Below are positions 1 to 9,619 of a stretch of 64,000 nucleotides of DNA, piece by piece. How positions within the stretch are numbered: the stretch's first letter is position 1; every line of letters starts with the position of its first letter. The stretch spans positions 2,926,001 through 2,990,000 of the forward strand of contig JANTQA010000042.1 in assembly GCA_027625915.1 (NCBI GenBank), given 5' to 3'. This stretch comes from Anaeramoeba flamelloides. Lineage: Eukaryota; Metamonada; Anaeramoebidae. The notes under the pieces are model-generated. The model was not told the DNA's origin. It saw only the letters and a list, made by a program, of their open reading frames with translations, and ran no database searches. A program made the position numbers and the translations under genes.

Positions 1-41
1 GATGTTTTAAAAAAGTGTGGTCGGAAAGTTTTTGAAAGTTT

Positions 42-134
42 TACTCAAGCTATTTAAATAGTGTGAACTGGGCAGTTTGTATACCCCACTTATTAAACTT
101 TTAGTATGTACTTATTTAAAATGGCTTGAGTAAT
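42..134. repeat. short inverted repeat
   Basis: The left arm TTACTCAAGCTATTTAAATA (about 42-63) is matched in reverse complement near 112-134, with about 50 bases between. It looks like a small foldback element or the end of one cut by the window edge. Bases 135-283 hold only A/T-rich DNA, the 3' flank of the leftward gene. Confidence 0.5.
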
Positions 135-283
135 TTTTTTTTTTTATATTATTATTTTTGTGTAAAATTAAATTTTAAATTCAAACAATATAGATATATA
201 TTAAATATATATAGTATAAAAAATAAACAACAAGTATCAAAAAAATTAATTACAAATAGAAAAACAATTCTCTAATTTGATTA

Positions 284-1846
284 TTAATTTTCTTTTTTCA
301 TAATCCATCCAAAATTAAAATCGTTATCTATAACATTCCCCTTTGTGGCAAGAACTCTTTTTTTCTGTGTGAGCATTTGTTGCCCATACCCATTGGACAG
401 GTTTTTGAATAGCGGGTTGCTAATTATTTGTTTAAAAGGGAAGAAATCTAAAAGATTTGAATCGTCAAATTTTAATTGTTTCATATATTCTCTTGAAAGA
501 ACTTTCCAATATTGCCCACCGTTTAATTGGTATTTCACAATGAGCTCCTTGATCAGTCCCTGCTTTTTGCCTCGATTGTTCGAATACAAATTCAAGGGAT
601 CATTTTCATATTCCAAATCTACCAATTCAGAGTATCTTTTGGCAATTCCATCTTTCTTGACAAGTTCGCAAGCCAGGATTAGACAAGACAGCATAAATTT
701 GGATTTCCCAAAATAGAAGAAATGCTCAGTATAAAAGCTGTCTGCAAGCTTGGGGCCGAAAAAGGCATCCAACCGATCAACAAATCGTTTTTTAAACCAA
801 AACATTAAGATTTTGGGAGTGAAGATTTTTTTATATATTTTTTGTAAATTCAATTGTAATTCTTCTTTTTCCTTAAGTTGTTGCATTTTTTCATTTTCAT
901 TTGAGTTTTGATTTTGTTCAATTTTTTGAAGTGCCTCATCGATTTCAACAATTCTTGTTAAGGTATCCCAAAACTGTACAGAAATATCATTTTGTTCTTC
1001 GGAGACAGAGACAAATCTTAACGATAGAACACCAATTATAATTTCTAATACATACTCTGTGAATGTTCTTCTTGAGTTTGTTAACAAATATTTTAATTGT
1101 TTTTTGAAAGTTTTTTCTTCATTTTCTGATGCGTTCAATAGTTCACCGATTTTTTTCGTGATCGTATCAGAATATGGTGCCAACACTTTTATGGACGCCC
1201 CCCCACTCATTACCCACAGTACACCCGTTATTAACTTGTACACATCCTTTCCAGACTCAACAATTGTTGAATTTTCTCGAAAACCATAATTTAGATTTAG
1301 CTCCTCTTCATTTTCGAGTTCTTTAATCGGATTCTTCAAATCCCTTTTCCTGAATTTTGATCGGACATTGGTTCCATATTTGCTTGTGCCACTTTGGTTT
1401 CTTGACTGTTCCAGATTATTTGAATATACATTTCTTCGTTGTTGAATTTGTTGTTGTTGTAGTTGGAGTTGGAGTTGTTTTTGTTTTTGTTTTTGTTTTT
1501 GTTCAAAATCAAGATCTTTTTCACTTTTGTTTTCTTTATTGCTAATTTCCAGATCTGTTGTCAAAAATTGGAATCTTTTTTTTAATTGCCCCTTCAAATT
1601 ACTATTTCCTTTTGTATTACCATTTTTCTGTCTATTGTTCTTTTCGGTTTTGTCTTCATTATTTGAATTGTTGCCCTTTTGATCACTTGAGGAGGTTGTT
1701 AATTCTTGATCAAGAGTTGAACGATCCAAAGAAGGAGAGCGGTTGTAATCACGCTGAAAGACAGTGTTCATTTCAGAAAAATCATTTGAGTCGTACTGGG
1801 ATAAATCTCCATTAAATAATTCATAGATATCCGATGGAAAAGACAT
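284..1846 (-). CDS. unrecognised 520-residue protein, Q-rich linker
   Basis: A single open frame runs from ATG (1846-1844) to TAA with no intron needed. I do not recognise the family. Residues 1-90 are S/N/D-rich and look disordered. A KQKQ/LQLQ/QQQQ tract follows at about residues 115-135. From about residue 190 to the end it is non-repetitive and well mixed in hydrophobic and charged residues, which looks like a folded domain. Stretches near ITGVLWVMSGG, EIIIGVLSLRF and FMLSCLILACELV are hydrophobic but short, so membrane association is possible but not clear. A second K/E/Q linker near residues 305-330 splits the domain. Codons outside the Q/N tracts are G+C-richer than flanking DNA, which supports a real gene. 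The organisation, a disordered head and a conserved C-terminal body, is common in low-complexity-rich amoebae. No function is claimed. Confidence 0.75.
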   Translation of the reverse strand: MSFPSDIYELFNGDLSQYDSNDFSEMNTVFQRDYNRSPSLDRSTLDQELTTSSSDQKGNNSNNEDKTEKNNRQKNGNTKGNSNLKGQLKKRFQFLTTDLEISNKENKSEKDLDFEQKQKQKQKQLQLQLQQQQIQQRRNVYSNNLEQSRNQSGTSKYGTNVRSKFRKRDLKNPIKELENEEELNLNYGFRENSTIVESGKDVYKLITGVLWVMSGGASIKVLAPYSDTITKKIGELLNASENEEKTFKKQLKYLLTNSRRTFTEYVLEIIIGVLSLRFVSVSEEQNDISVQFWDTLTRIVEIDEALQKIEQNQNSNENEKMQQLKEKEELQLNLQKIYKKIFTPKILMFWFKKRFVDRLDAFFGPKLADSFYTEHFFYFGKSKFMLSCLILACELVKKDGIAKRYSELVDLEYENDPLNLYSNNRGKKQGLIKELIVKYQLNGGQYWKVLSREYMKQLKFDDSNLLDFFPFKQIISNPLFKNLSNGYGQQMLTQKKRVLATKGNVIDNDFNFGWIMKKEN

Positions 1847-3074
1847 TTGTATTTGATTTTTTAAAAGTTTTTTTGATGGTTTATCTGGGTTTTCTGTTTT
1901 TATTTACAATTTCAAAAGAGAAGCACTTGTAGAATAATGTTTTGTTTTGTTGAAGTGTTTTTTTGGAAACTGTTTACTTTGATTTTTATTTTGAATAAAA
2001 ATTTTCTTCGAATTGAAAAATTAAGAAAAGGAAAAAAAAATAAAAAGTGACCAAATGTTTTCTTTTTTAAAACAAAAAACTTTTTTAAAAACTTGTCTGG
2101 GTGTTTGGTAATTTCTACTTTCATGGAATTTTTGAAATCTCAAACTTTACAATTCTTGTTTTATAAATTTATTTTTTTGTTAAACGATCCTTTCTTGACA
2201 AATATAATGTAAATCGTTTTCACAGAATTCTTTATTTGAATTTTAAGAATTATTTTTTTTGATCTTCACATCAAAAAAATTATACTTTAAATTTTATCTT
2301 CATCAATTCACATGAGCGAAAATTTGAACACTTTAGTTTTTTTGATAACAGTCTTGACTGGAAGGTTTTATTTTACGAAAATAATCAGAAAAATTTTAGA
2401 TATTTTCAGAATTGAATTTTTTTCTTTTTCTCATTTTTCCAAGACAAAATATTTTTTTTTTAATTTAATCAAGTGTTTTGAGAATTTTTTAATTAATTTT
2501 CGGTGTTTCTTCTTCCTAATTGAAAATTAAATAATTTTCTTCAAATTTTTTTTTTCATTATGCATGTATTTTTAAGAAAAGTGAAAAACACTTCGTCAGT
2601 AAGGAGAGAATTTGGAAGTGACTAACTTGTGTGCTTCCGATTCAAAGAGTGTCTAGTTTCAATAGAGAGACAAGTTACACTCATTCGAAGAATTTTAATC
2701 CCAATTTAGTTTTCTTAAATAATCTTAATAGTGTTTCTAATCCATAACACAACCAAAAATTGCAACAGGTAAGAGTTTTTCAATAATTATATTGGCACTT
2801 TTCCGTTTTTGGTTCTCCCCCCACAATCCAAAAAATAAAAAATTTAAAATTTTCTTTTGAAAAATATCAACTATTAAAATTTCTTCGATAATAATAAAAA
2901 TAAAAATAAAGTAATTTTGAGATATTTATTTATTATTTTTAGATGAATATTTTTTTGAACATAAAAATTACTGGATATTTTAACTTTTAGGTTAAAATTA
3001 ACTATTAATAAATAAATGAAAACAGAATATAAATTTTCTCTGTTTATAAAAAAATCCTATTTCTTTTAAATAAG
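1847..3074. other. intergenic region upstream of the leftward gene
   Basis: Most of this is A/T-rich with no convincing codon structure; short frames at 1912-2124 and 2312-2530 are F/K/N homopolymer artefacts. One island at about 2575-2710 is visibly G+C-richer than its surroundings, has no open frame of note, and could be a small non-coding RNA or an old repeat. I could not match it to a tRNA, snRNA or snoRNA. Confidence 0.4.
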
Positions 3075-3369
3075 GCTCATGTCTTACATGCCTTTTAACC
3101 AGTTGAAGATATTTTACAACCCTTTCAAACATTTTCTAACATTTTAAAAGGCGGAAAATATTATAAAAGTCCCACAGCTTTGTAATAATCAACGATTTTT
3201 TTAAGGTGATTTCTAAAAAAAATAGTTCTTTGTTATTTTGTGGCAATTTTTCTATTATCCAAATAATATGATTTTACTTGAGAAATTAGGACTAATCGTG
3301 ATTTTTTTAATATTCTTATATATTACTTCTTAATATCATGATAACATATGTTGTTATCAAAACATCTAA
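3075..3369 (-). repeat. partial copy of the TTAGAGG element family
   Basis: Read on the minus strand from 3369, this matches the left end of the element at 54331. It begins TTAGATGTTTTGATAACA, passes ATGTTATCATGATATTAA, and further in shares GACTTTTAT and GAAAGGGTTGT blocks in the same order, out to about 3075. The two copies are clearly related but diverged. Only one end is seen, so it is a fragment or its other end is too decayed to recognise. Bases 3370-3694 hold nothing else I can name, apart from a poly-A and GAAA-rich patch near 3610-3650. Confidence 0.6.
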
Positions 3370-3698
3370 TCAAAACACTAACCAAAACGTCAAATTATTT
3401 ACAAAGTTTTTTACTAAAACAGAAAATAAAATTCAAAATTTCTTCTTATTCAAGTAAAAAAATAAAATGGAGAACAAAGAGTGTTTTTTTTGATAATAAA
3501 TATATGTTTTTAAAATTAAAAATACATTCAATGAATTTCATTGGTATCTATTTGTTTTTTCTATGGTTTTTATTTTAGGTTGACTTCATGAACAAAAATA
3601 ATAGGATCAAAAAAAAAAAAAAAAATACAAAGAAAGAAAGAAAGAAAAAAGAAAAACAATTCTTAAAATTTTGAAAAGAAGTAATAAAAACAACTTAA

Positions 3699-4445
3699 GG
3701 GGTTAGCATCTACCAAGGAGAAGTCTAGGACCAAAGTATGTTGTTATTGTGTTTAATTGCATTAGTGCTACATGGTTCAAATGTCTCTAAAAAATCGATT
3801 AGTCAAGTATTACTATTTGTTGATCTCATCAATTAAAAATGATCTATATTAGTAAAAAATCCCAACAATTTCAGAATAAAATCTGAATTTCGCAATAAAT
3901 TTAAAGGTTAAATTATCAATATTCAGACTACAAAATCACAAAATATCTTTTTTAAATTTGTGGCGAAATGTGGATTAGTTACTAAAAAATTCGTTTTTTT
4001 TTATTAATTAAATAATTACGAATCAAGTTTTTTGACAAATTATTTAACAAATCATGCAAATATATTGATGCTACAAATAGCTTTATCAAAAGCAAACAAA
4101 ACTAATCAGTCTTTGTGCTTTTATGTTGGTGATTATTGAGTTAATCTTGGAAATTAAAAAATTATAAAAATAATGACTTTTGCAAGTTCTAAATCTAAAT
4201 TATTAAATACCAGAATACTTTTATTTTGGAGTTTCTATTTTTAGATTTTGAAAAGGAATTAAAAAAAATTTTTTCAAAATGAAACTTTTTTAATTGTGAT
4301 CCTTAGTAAAAAATGTAATAATTAATTGTGTAATAAGATTTATAATAGATTTTTAAGAGCTATTTGAGCCATGGTGCACTAATATCATTTACACCCAATT
4401 ACAACATACTTTGATTATAGAGAAATCTATGGTGAGGCTAATCCC
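3699..4445. mobile_element. non-autonomous DNA element with TTAA flanks
   Basis: About 105 bases at the left end, from GGGGTTAGCATC, are repeated in inverted orientation at the right end, finishing ...GGCTAATCCC. Shared blocks include AAAGTATGTTGT, TTAGTGC and CATGG. TTAA lies directly outside both ends (3695-3698 and 4446-4449), as in piggyBac-type target duplication. The 747-nt interior has no open frame, so it would need a transposase in trans. The piggyBac link rests only on the TTAA flanks. Bases 4450-4895 are A/T-rich without other features. Confidence 0.7.
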
Positions 4446-4895
4446 TTAAGATAAAATCATAAAGCTCGAAATTAATCTACAAATAAACGAAAAAAAGAAA
4501 ATTTGAATTTCATGTAAAAAATAACAGCATTTTCAGCAAATGTTTTTTGCTGAGGCACTTTCAATTTTTATTACATATGAGCATTTCTTTCAAATGAGTT
4601 AATCTTGAAATAAAATAAATAAAAACCAAACCAAAAACAAATAAATATTTTTTAATTTATATGTTTATATTTTTATTTGAGCATTTTTTTTAGGTGATTT
4701 TGTTGTTCAATGATTCGCTGTTTTTTTAAAAGAAGAAAAAACGAATTTTTTTCGTGGCTATTTAGCTTTAAATAATAATAAAAAAGCCAATATCCAAGCA
4801 CTCATAATCTTTCAAGCGTCTTTATGAGAATTAAAGTAAATTGGAAAGTATATCAAAATATCTAAATAAAAAACAAAAAAATAAAAGACAATGGC

Positions 4896-6063
4896 TTAAA
4901 GTTCTTCTAATTCTTCAATTGCATTTTCTTTTTCATTAACAATTTCCATTTTTCGCATTTTTTCTTCGATTTCTTTTTCAAGGATTTTAGTAGAACCCGA
5001 TTTAAACATATAAGGGAGTTTTTTTCGAAACTTTCTTTTACTATTTGTTGTGTCAATATTTCTAAAAAACTCCATACTCTTATGCTTAATAACACACAGG
5101 TCAACGTTACCCCCTGAACCAAGATCATTTAGAATACCGGAGAGGATTGCTTGGTGTACCAAAGATTTGGCGTCTTCTTCCCCCATTTTTGAACTATATC
5201 CCGTTTCAAGTACTGCCATGGCTGCTAATGAACCGCTCCCCATTGAAATGTATGGCAATGTTGAGGTGCTTCCATGTGGGTGGATCATATGAAGGTGTGG
5301 CCCGGTGAAATCGACACCGCCAAGGACAAGTGCCGCAGAGATATACCCATGGTATCTAAAGAGGAAATTCTTTAATAGTGTTAACGCTGTGCGCACTCTT
5401 GGAGATCTTCCAGTTGACAAGCTAAGTAATTCTAATTGTAAGGAAATCATTCCTGTTGAAGAAGATTTATTAACAATCGAAAAAATTGATGCATTTTGGG
5501 TTTTGTTTACAATAAAAAAGAAAAAGTTTTTTTTTATTTTTGTTTTTTGTTTTTTGTTGTTTGAAAAAATGAATAAAAGTTATTTTAGGGAACAAGTTCA
5601 TTATGAAGGTATTTAGGAATAAAAATGAAAAAGAGAAACCTGTTGTATTTTCTGTATCAGCTGCAGTACCTGCACCAGCACACCATATATAATCAGAAAT
5701 TCTATGGATTTTTTCACAGTTAGGATCAGCAACAATAGGCCCTTTTTTGATTATTGTTTTTTTTTTGAAAAAAATAAAAAGAAGAGAAAAACAAAAAAAA
5801 AATATATGAACAAAGAAAAAAAGAAGAAAAAAAAAGTTAAAAAAACACTAAGAAAGATCGTTTTGTTATTAATTTTTATCTGACAAAGGATTTTTCTTAC
5901 CACTTGTAGCTCTTGTGTCGGCTCCTAAAACAACACCATCAGAAAAAACAACACCTACAATTGTTGTTCCTGTTTTTGTTGTTTTTGGTACTTTGTAATT
6001 GTTTTTTTCAATTAATTCAACATTCCTTTGGTAAAGATCGAAATTAAAACCTCCTTTTTGCAT
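4896..6063 (-). CDS. PSMB7: 20S proteasome subunit beta type-7 (beta-2), three exons
   Basis: This encodes the trypsin-like catalytic beta-2 subunit of the 20S proteasome core, in cytosol and nucleus. Exons on the minus strand are 6063-5901, 5741-5640 and 5452-4896, with introns of 159 and 187 nt (GTAAGA...AAAG and GTTTCT...ACAG). Phases match, giving 273 residues, near the family's usual 270-280. Residues 1-32 form a propeptide ending KTG. Thr33 is the mature N-terminal nucleophile (TTIVGVV), followed by GADTRAT with the conserved Asp17. The second exon supplies ADPNCEKIH with Lys33, then [12 protein letters not shown]. The third has [27 protein letters not shown] and [11 protein letters not shown], all family hallmarks. 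It stands alone, as expected in a eukaryote. Splice sites were placed by aligning with the remembered human protein. Confidence 0.97.
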
Positions 6064-8236
6064 TGAAACTTTTTTGAAAAAGTAATACTACTCGCTAATA
6101 AAATAAAAAAAAAGGTTTTTTTCAGAAAAATGATTTAAAAATTGCTAAAACCAAATTGAATAATCTCAAAGACAGATCACAGACAGAATTTAGACTCATT
6201 ATTGCCAAACAAAGTCGAATAAATCTGTATTTCATGTTTCTAATTCGGATTTAAAAAAATCTATTAGCAATTATTTTTTTTGTTGTGTTTATATTTGGTA
6301 ATATGATTGATAAATTAAATACAATCCTAAAACGAAAAAAAAAAGCTAGATTCCATTTATAACCATCAAGTAAGTGAGTTAAACTAATTGAAAAAATATA
6401 TTTTACATGTTCAGTCATTTATTCCTTTTCTCATTAGGGATTGTTATTTTTAAGAATGAATTTTTTATATAATAAAGAACACACCACTCTAAAATAGATT
6501 TTAATTGTAAACACCAAATGTGCCTGGTTAATTTTAGAGCTCTCGTAAATTTTTTTCCCTGATAACTTGAAGTTTTTCGTTTACTTTTGTTATCTCGATA
6601 AGAATTCTTTTTGTTTGGATCGATTATTTAAAAAAAAAATACCTTTAAGGACTATATTTTGAGATGAAAACAGTGAAAAAAGGTATAAAATAACCCTTGA
6701 AAGTGTTATGTAATCCAATTAATATTTGTCCAAGGAGAATTTCTTTTAGAAAAAATGTGAAATTTTCACAATTTCAACAATTTTCACAATTTTTATCTTG
6801 TTGGATCATGCCAAAAATTTTGATTTTAATATTTTAGAATTTCCATTTCAACTTTCTAAACTCACACCATTTTCTTGAGCTGTTCTACATATTTTTTGGA
6901 TTTGCTTTTACAAGTCTGAAATGTTGCAAAATTTGAAATGCACTTGAAAATCCTCAAAAGCAATTTTTTTGTAATTATTTTATTTGTTATTTTCAATTTT
7001 CCTTTTCATTAAAAAGAAAGACAAACAGTCTTCGTGAAAAGGTAAAGATGACAAAAAATTTTGTTTTTTTTTGTCCAATTTCTTCCTTATCGAAATTTTT
7101 CGTGAGAAGTGTTAGTGAAATAAAGTAATTAGTCAACCCTTTCCTCAAGAGCGGGAATGTAGTCCTTAAGTTTTTATAAAGAAGTTAATAGTCAAAAAGG
7201 ATCATTTTTCTAGGAGGTTTCAGTTCAGGTTACTGATTACAAGCTGGTTGATATATGTGCCAAAAAGTATTCTTAGGTATATTGTTGTTATAACTTCTTT
7301 ATTAACGCCCTTTTTGGTTTTTCAATTATTTTAAAATTTATTTAAGGGAATGAAAACTTAAAAATTATTTTTATTTTTTAATAGTAATATTCATAAGTAA
7401 AAGTACTAATAACACAATAAATACAAACCACAACAAAAATAACAAACACAATCTATTCAAATGACAGGAGTACCAAATTCAATCTAAAATGATTCAAACT
7501 AGCTAAAGTAATAATTTAAACATTCCGACACATGAAAACAATGTTTGTCATAAATATAACAATAATGGTATTAGCAAAAATTATAACAATAAAAGCCTTT
7601 ACAAAAACAACGATAAAAGTAACAATAGGGACAAAAAAAACATTGCTAACATATTTTAAAATTATTCGGCATCCAACCCATTTAGAAAATATTATCCCGT
7701 TCTGAAAATTTACAAGATAAACAAGAAAAACCAACTACACCTCCAAATATAATAACATTAACAACATTACAATAATAAACAAAATCATAATTTTTATATT
7801 TATTATTACTTTTATTATGAACTTCGTTATTTTTTTACACTTGCTAAAGAGATATCATTTTTAACTTTTTATATTTTAACATTCTTTTAACATTTTTATA
7901 AATTCCCTTGAAATAATAAATTGAATAAGTTTAGTTCTCTAGATTATTCATAGATTTTCGTGATCCTTATATTTTTTCTATTAGTAAAAATAAATTAATT
8001 ATAAAATAAATATAAATTTTTACTAATAAGATTATATGTTTTTTTTTTTTAATAAAAATAATTATCTTTTTTTTTTCTTATGAATACAAGGATTAAATTC
8101 CCTAAAAATTATTTAAGCATGATTTGAAGGTACTTTATTTCTTATCGGGTTTCTATTTTTATTTTATATTTCTTTATCAAAAGATATTAAAACAAAATTT
8201 TTTTAATCATAAATTAAATAAAAATTATTATAAAAA
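6064..8236. other. intergenic, mostly featureless
   Basis: Long A/T-rich spacer between the proteasome gene's 5' end and the foldback at 8237. I see no intact gene. It holds the coding-like relic listed at 7505 and a short hairpin near 8020-8080 in which TATTAGTAAAAAT faces ATTTTTACTAATA. Confidence 0.5.
7505..7787 (+). pseudogene. asparagine/threonine-rich coding-like relic
   Basis: The plus strand reads about 50 codons as an N-rich peptide (for example NYNNKSLYKNNDKSNNRDKK) up to a stop near 7656. A nearby frame then reads a short peptide with KQEKPTTPPN before a stop near 7787. Base composition shifts to AAC/ACA-rich, unlike the T-rich spacer around it. This resembles low-complexity protein-coding DNA of this genome, now broken, or a small exon of an unrecognised gene. 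No start or splice sites convince me. Confidence 0.25.
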
Positions 8237-9331
8237 TTCCGGAAAAAAATTGTCAAATAGAAAAAATTTGTCAAATCAATTTTGCAAAAAAATCAAATTT
8301 AATTGTAAACATTATTGAAAAAAAAAACTAAGTTGTTAATTTTTTTTATTATAAGAAATGTTTTTGATAATCTTTATTATAGAGTCATAACAAAATAATT
8401 ACTACCTTTGATAAATCGACAATCTGTTGATCCACAACCTTTTCTATTGCCCTATCACAAAAATTCCATTTTTAAGTGGGATCCTCACTGAAAATGAAAA
8501 GTCAAATCAAATAAAAGAAGAAACATTTTCTGGAACTGCCCAGCCTATGAAAATAATCGTAAAATCTGGGTATCTGAATTAAAAAAGATTAATATATCTC
8601 ATATATTAAAAAACAATAATATTTCTAATATTATTGACAGAAAAGATTCTATAACTTTATTAGCCCTAGTGGAAAACAAAAGTATATGGAAATCTTTAAA
8701 AAAATTTCTAAATCACAATTTAGGAATTCCGGCAAACAAGAGGAACTAAAAACTCGTCCCTTAAACAATAAAAAAAAAAAAAGAAGAAGAAACATTTTAA
8801 CATCAAATAATAATCTATTATATTATTTTCTTTCAACTCAACAAAAAAAATTTAAATCTACTTGATTTATCGAAATTGGTAGTGTAGTTTTGGAGATCTC
8901 AAAAATAGTCAATTTTTTGAACAAATTTTTAATAATTGATCAATCAAAAAAAATACCATACTAAAAGATAGTATTTAAAAAACTGTTATTGTGGCGAATA
9001 CTTCATTTTGTCTTTGTTATTTATTTTGTCTTTATTTATTTATTCTTTTTTTTCATTGAACTTACTTTTCATTTTCAGTAAGGTAACCAATTAAAAATGG
9101 AATTTTTGTGATAGGGCAATAGAAAAGGTTGTGGATCAACAGATTGTCGATTTATCAAAGGTAGTAATTATTTTGTTATGACTCTATAATAAAGATTATC
9201 AAAAACATTTCTTATAATAAAAAAAATTAACAACTTAGTTTTTTTTTTCAATAATGTTTACAATTAAATTTGAATTTTTTGCAAAATTGATTTGACAAAT
9301 TTTTTTCCATTTGACAATTTTTTTTCCGGAA
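8237..9331. mobile_element. foldback element with ~265-nt inverted arms
   Basis: Both ends carry TTCCGGAA (8237-8244 and 9324-9331). From there about 265 bases of the left arm (to about 8500) are repeated almost exactly in reverse complement in the right arm (from about 9065), including ATAGGGCAATAGAAAAGG and the TTGTGATAGGGC block. The loop is about 565 nt and contains a LINE 3' fragment, so the original loop was nearer 280 nt. The interior has no transposase frame. No clear target duplication is visible. The near-identity of the arms suggests recent insertion or arm-to-arm conversion. Confidence 0.85.
8515..8798 (+). mobile_element. 5'-truncated LINE insertion with 15-nt target duplication
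   Basis: The body (8530-8783) encodes the C-terminal end of the same LINE family as at 33557. A frame from FWNCPAYENNRKIW to IPANKRN ends in TAA and is followed by an A-rich tail. AAGAAGAAACATTTT stands at both ends (8515-8529 and 8784-8798), a classic duplication from target-primed reverse transcription. Only the last ~85 codons of ORF2 were copied. The insertion lies in the loop of the foldback, so it is younger than that element. Its frame is still open over its whole length, which also points to a young age. Confidence 0.9.
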
Positions 9332-9422
9332 CAGTAAAATCCAATAGTCCATTATTTTTTGAAAAAAAAAATCAATTTGTGGTTAATTACCATTCATCTA
9401 GTAAAATAAACTTTTATTTATA

Positions 9423-9619
9423 CAGTCAGTTCCATTTTTAAGCTACAAACTTTCAAAGGAATTTAAGGAATAAAAAAATCTCAAATTAAAGCACAAAATT
9501 TATAATTTTTTTTTTTACAATTTATTTTACTAGAATCTGATTTTTTTTTACTTAATTTGAGATTTTTATTGTGACTTAAATTTCGTTGATAGTTTGTGCC
9601 TTAAAAGTGGAACTGGCTG
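9423..9619. mobile_element. 197-nt MITE, family with CAGTCAGTTCC ends, copy 1
   Basis: Terminal inverted repeats start CAGTCAGTTCC and end GGAACTGGCTG, with about 60 bases of imperfect inverted match. TA lies outside both ends (9421-9422 and 9620-9621). The core shares ACTAGAATCTGATTTT with the copy at 23868, and both copies are 197 nt. TA duplication and CAGT ends suggest Tc1/mariner-type mobilisation, which is inference. Confidence 0.88.
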
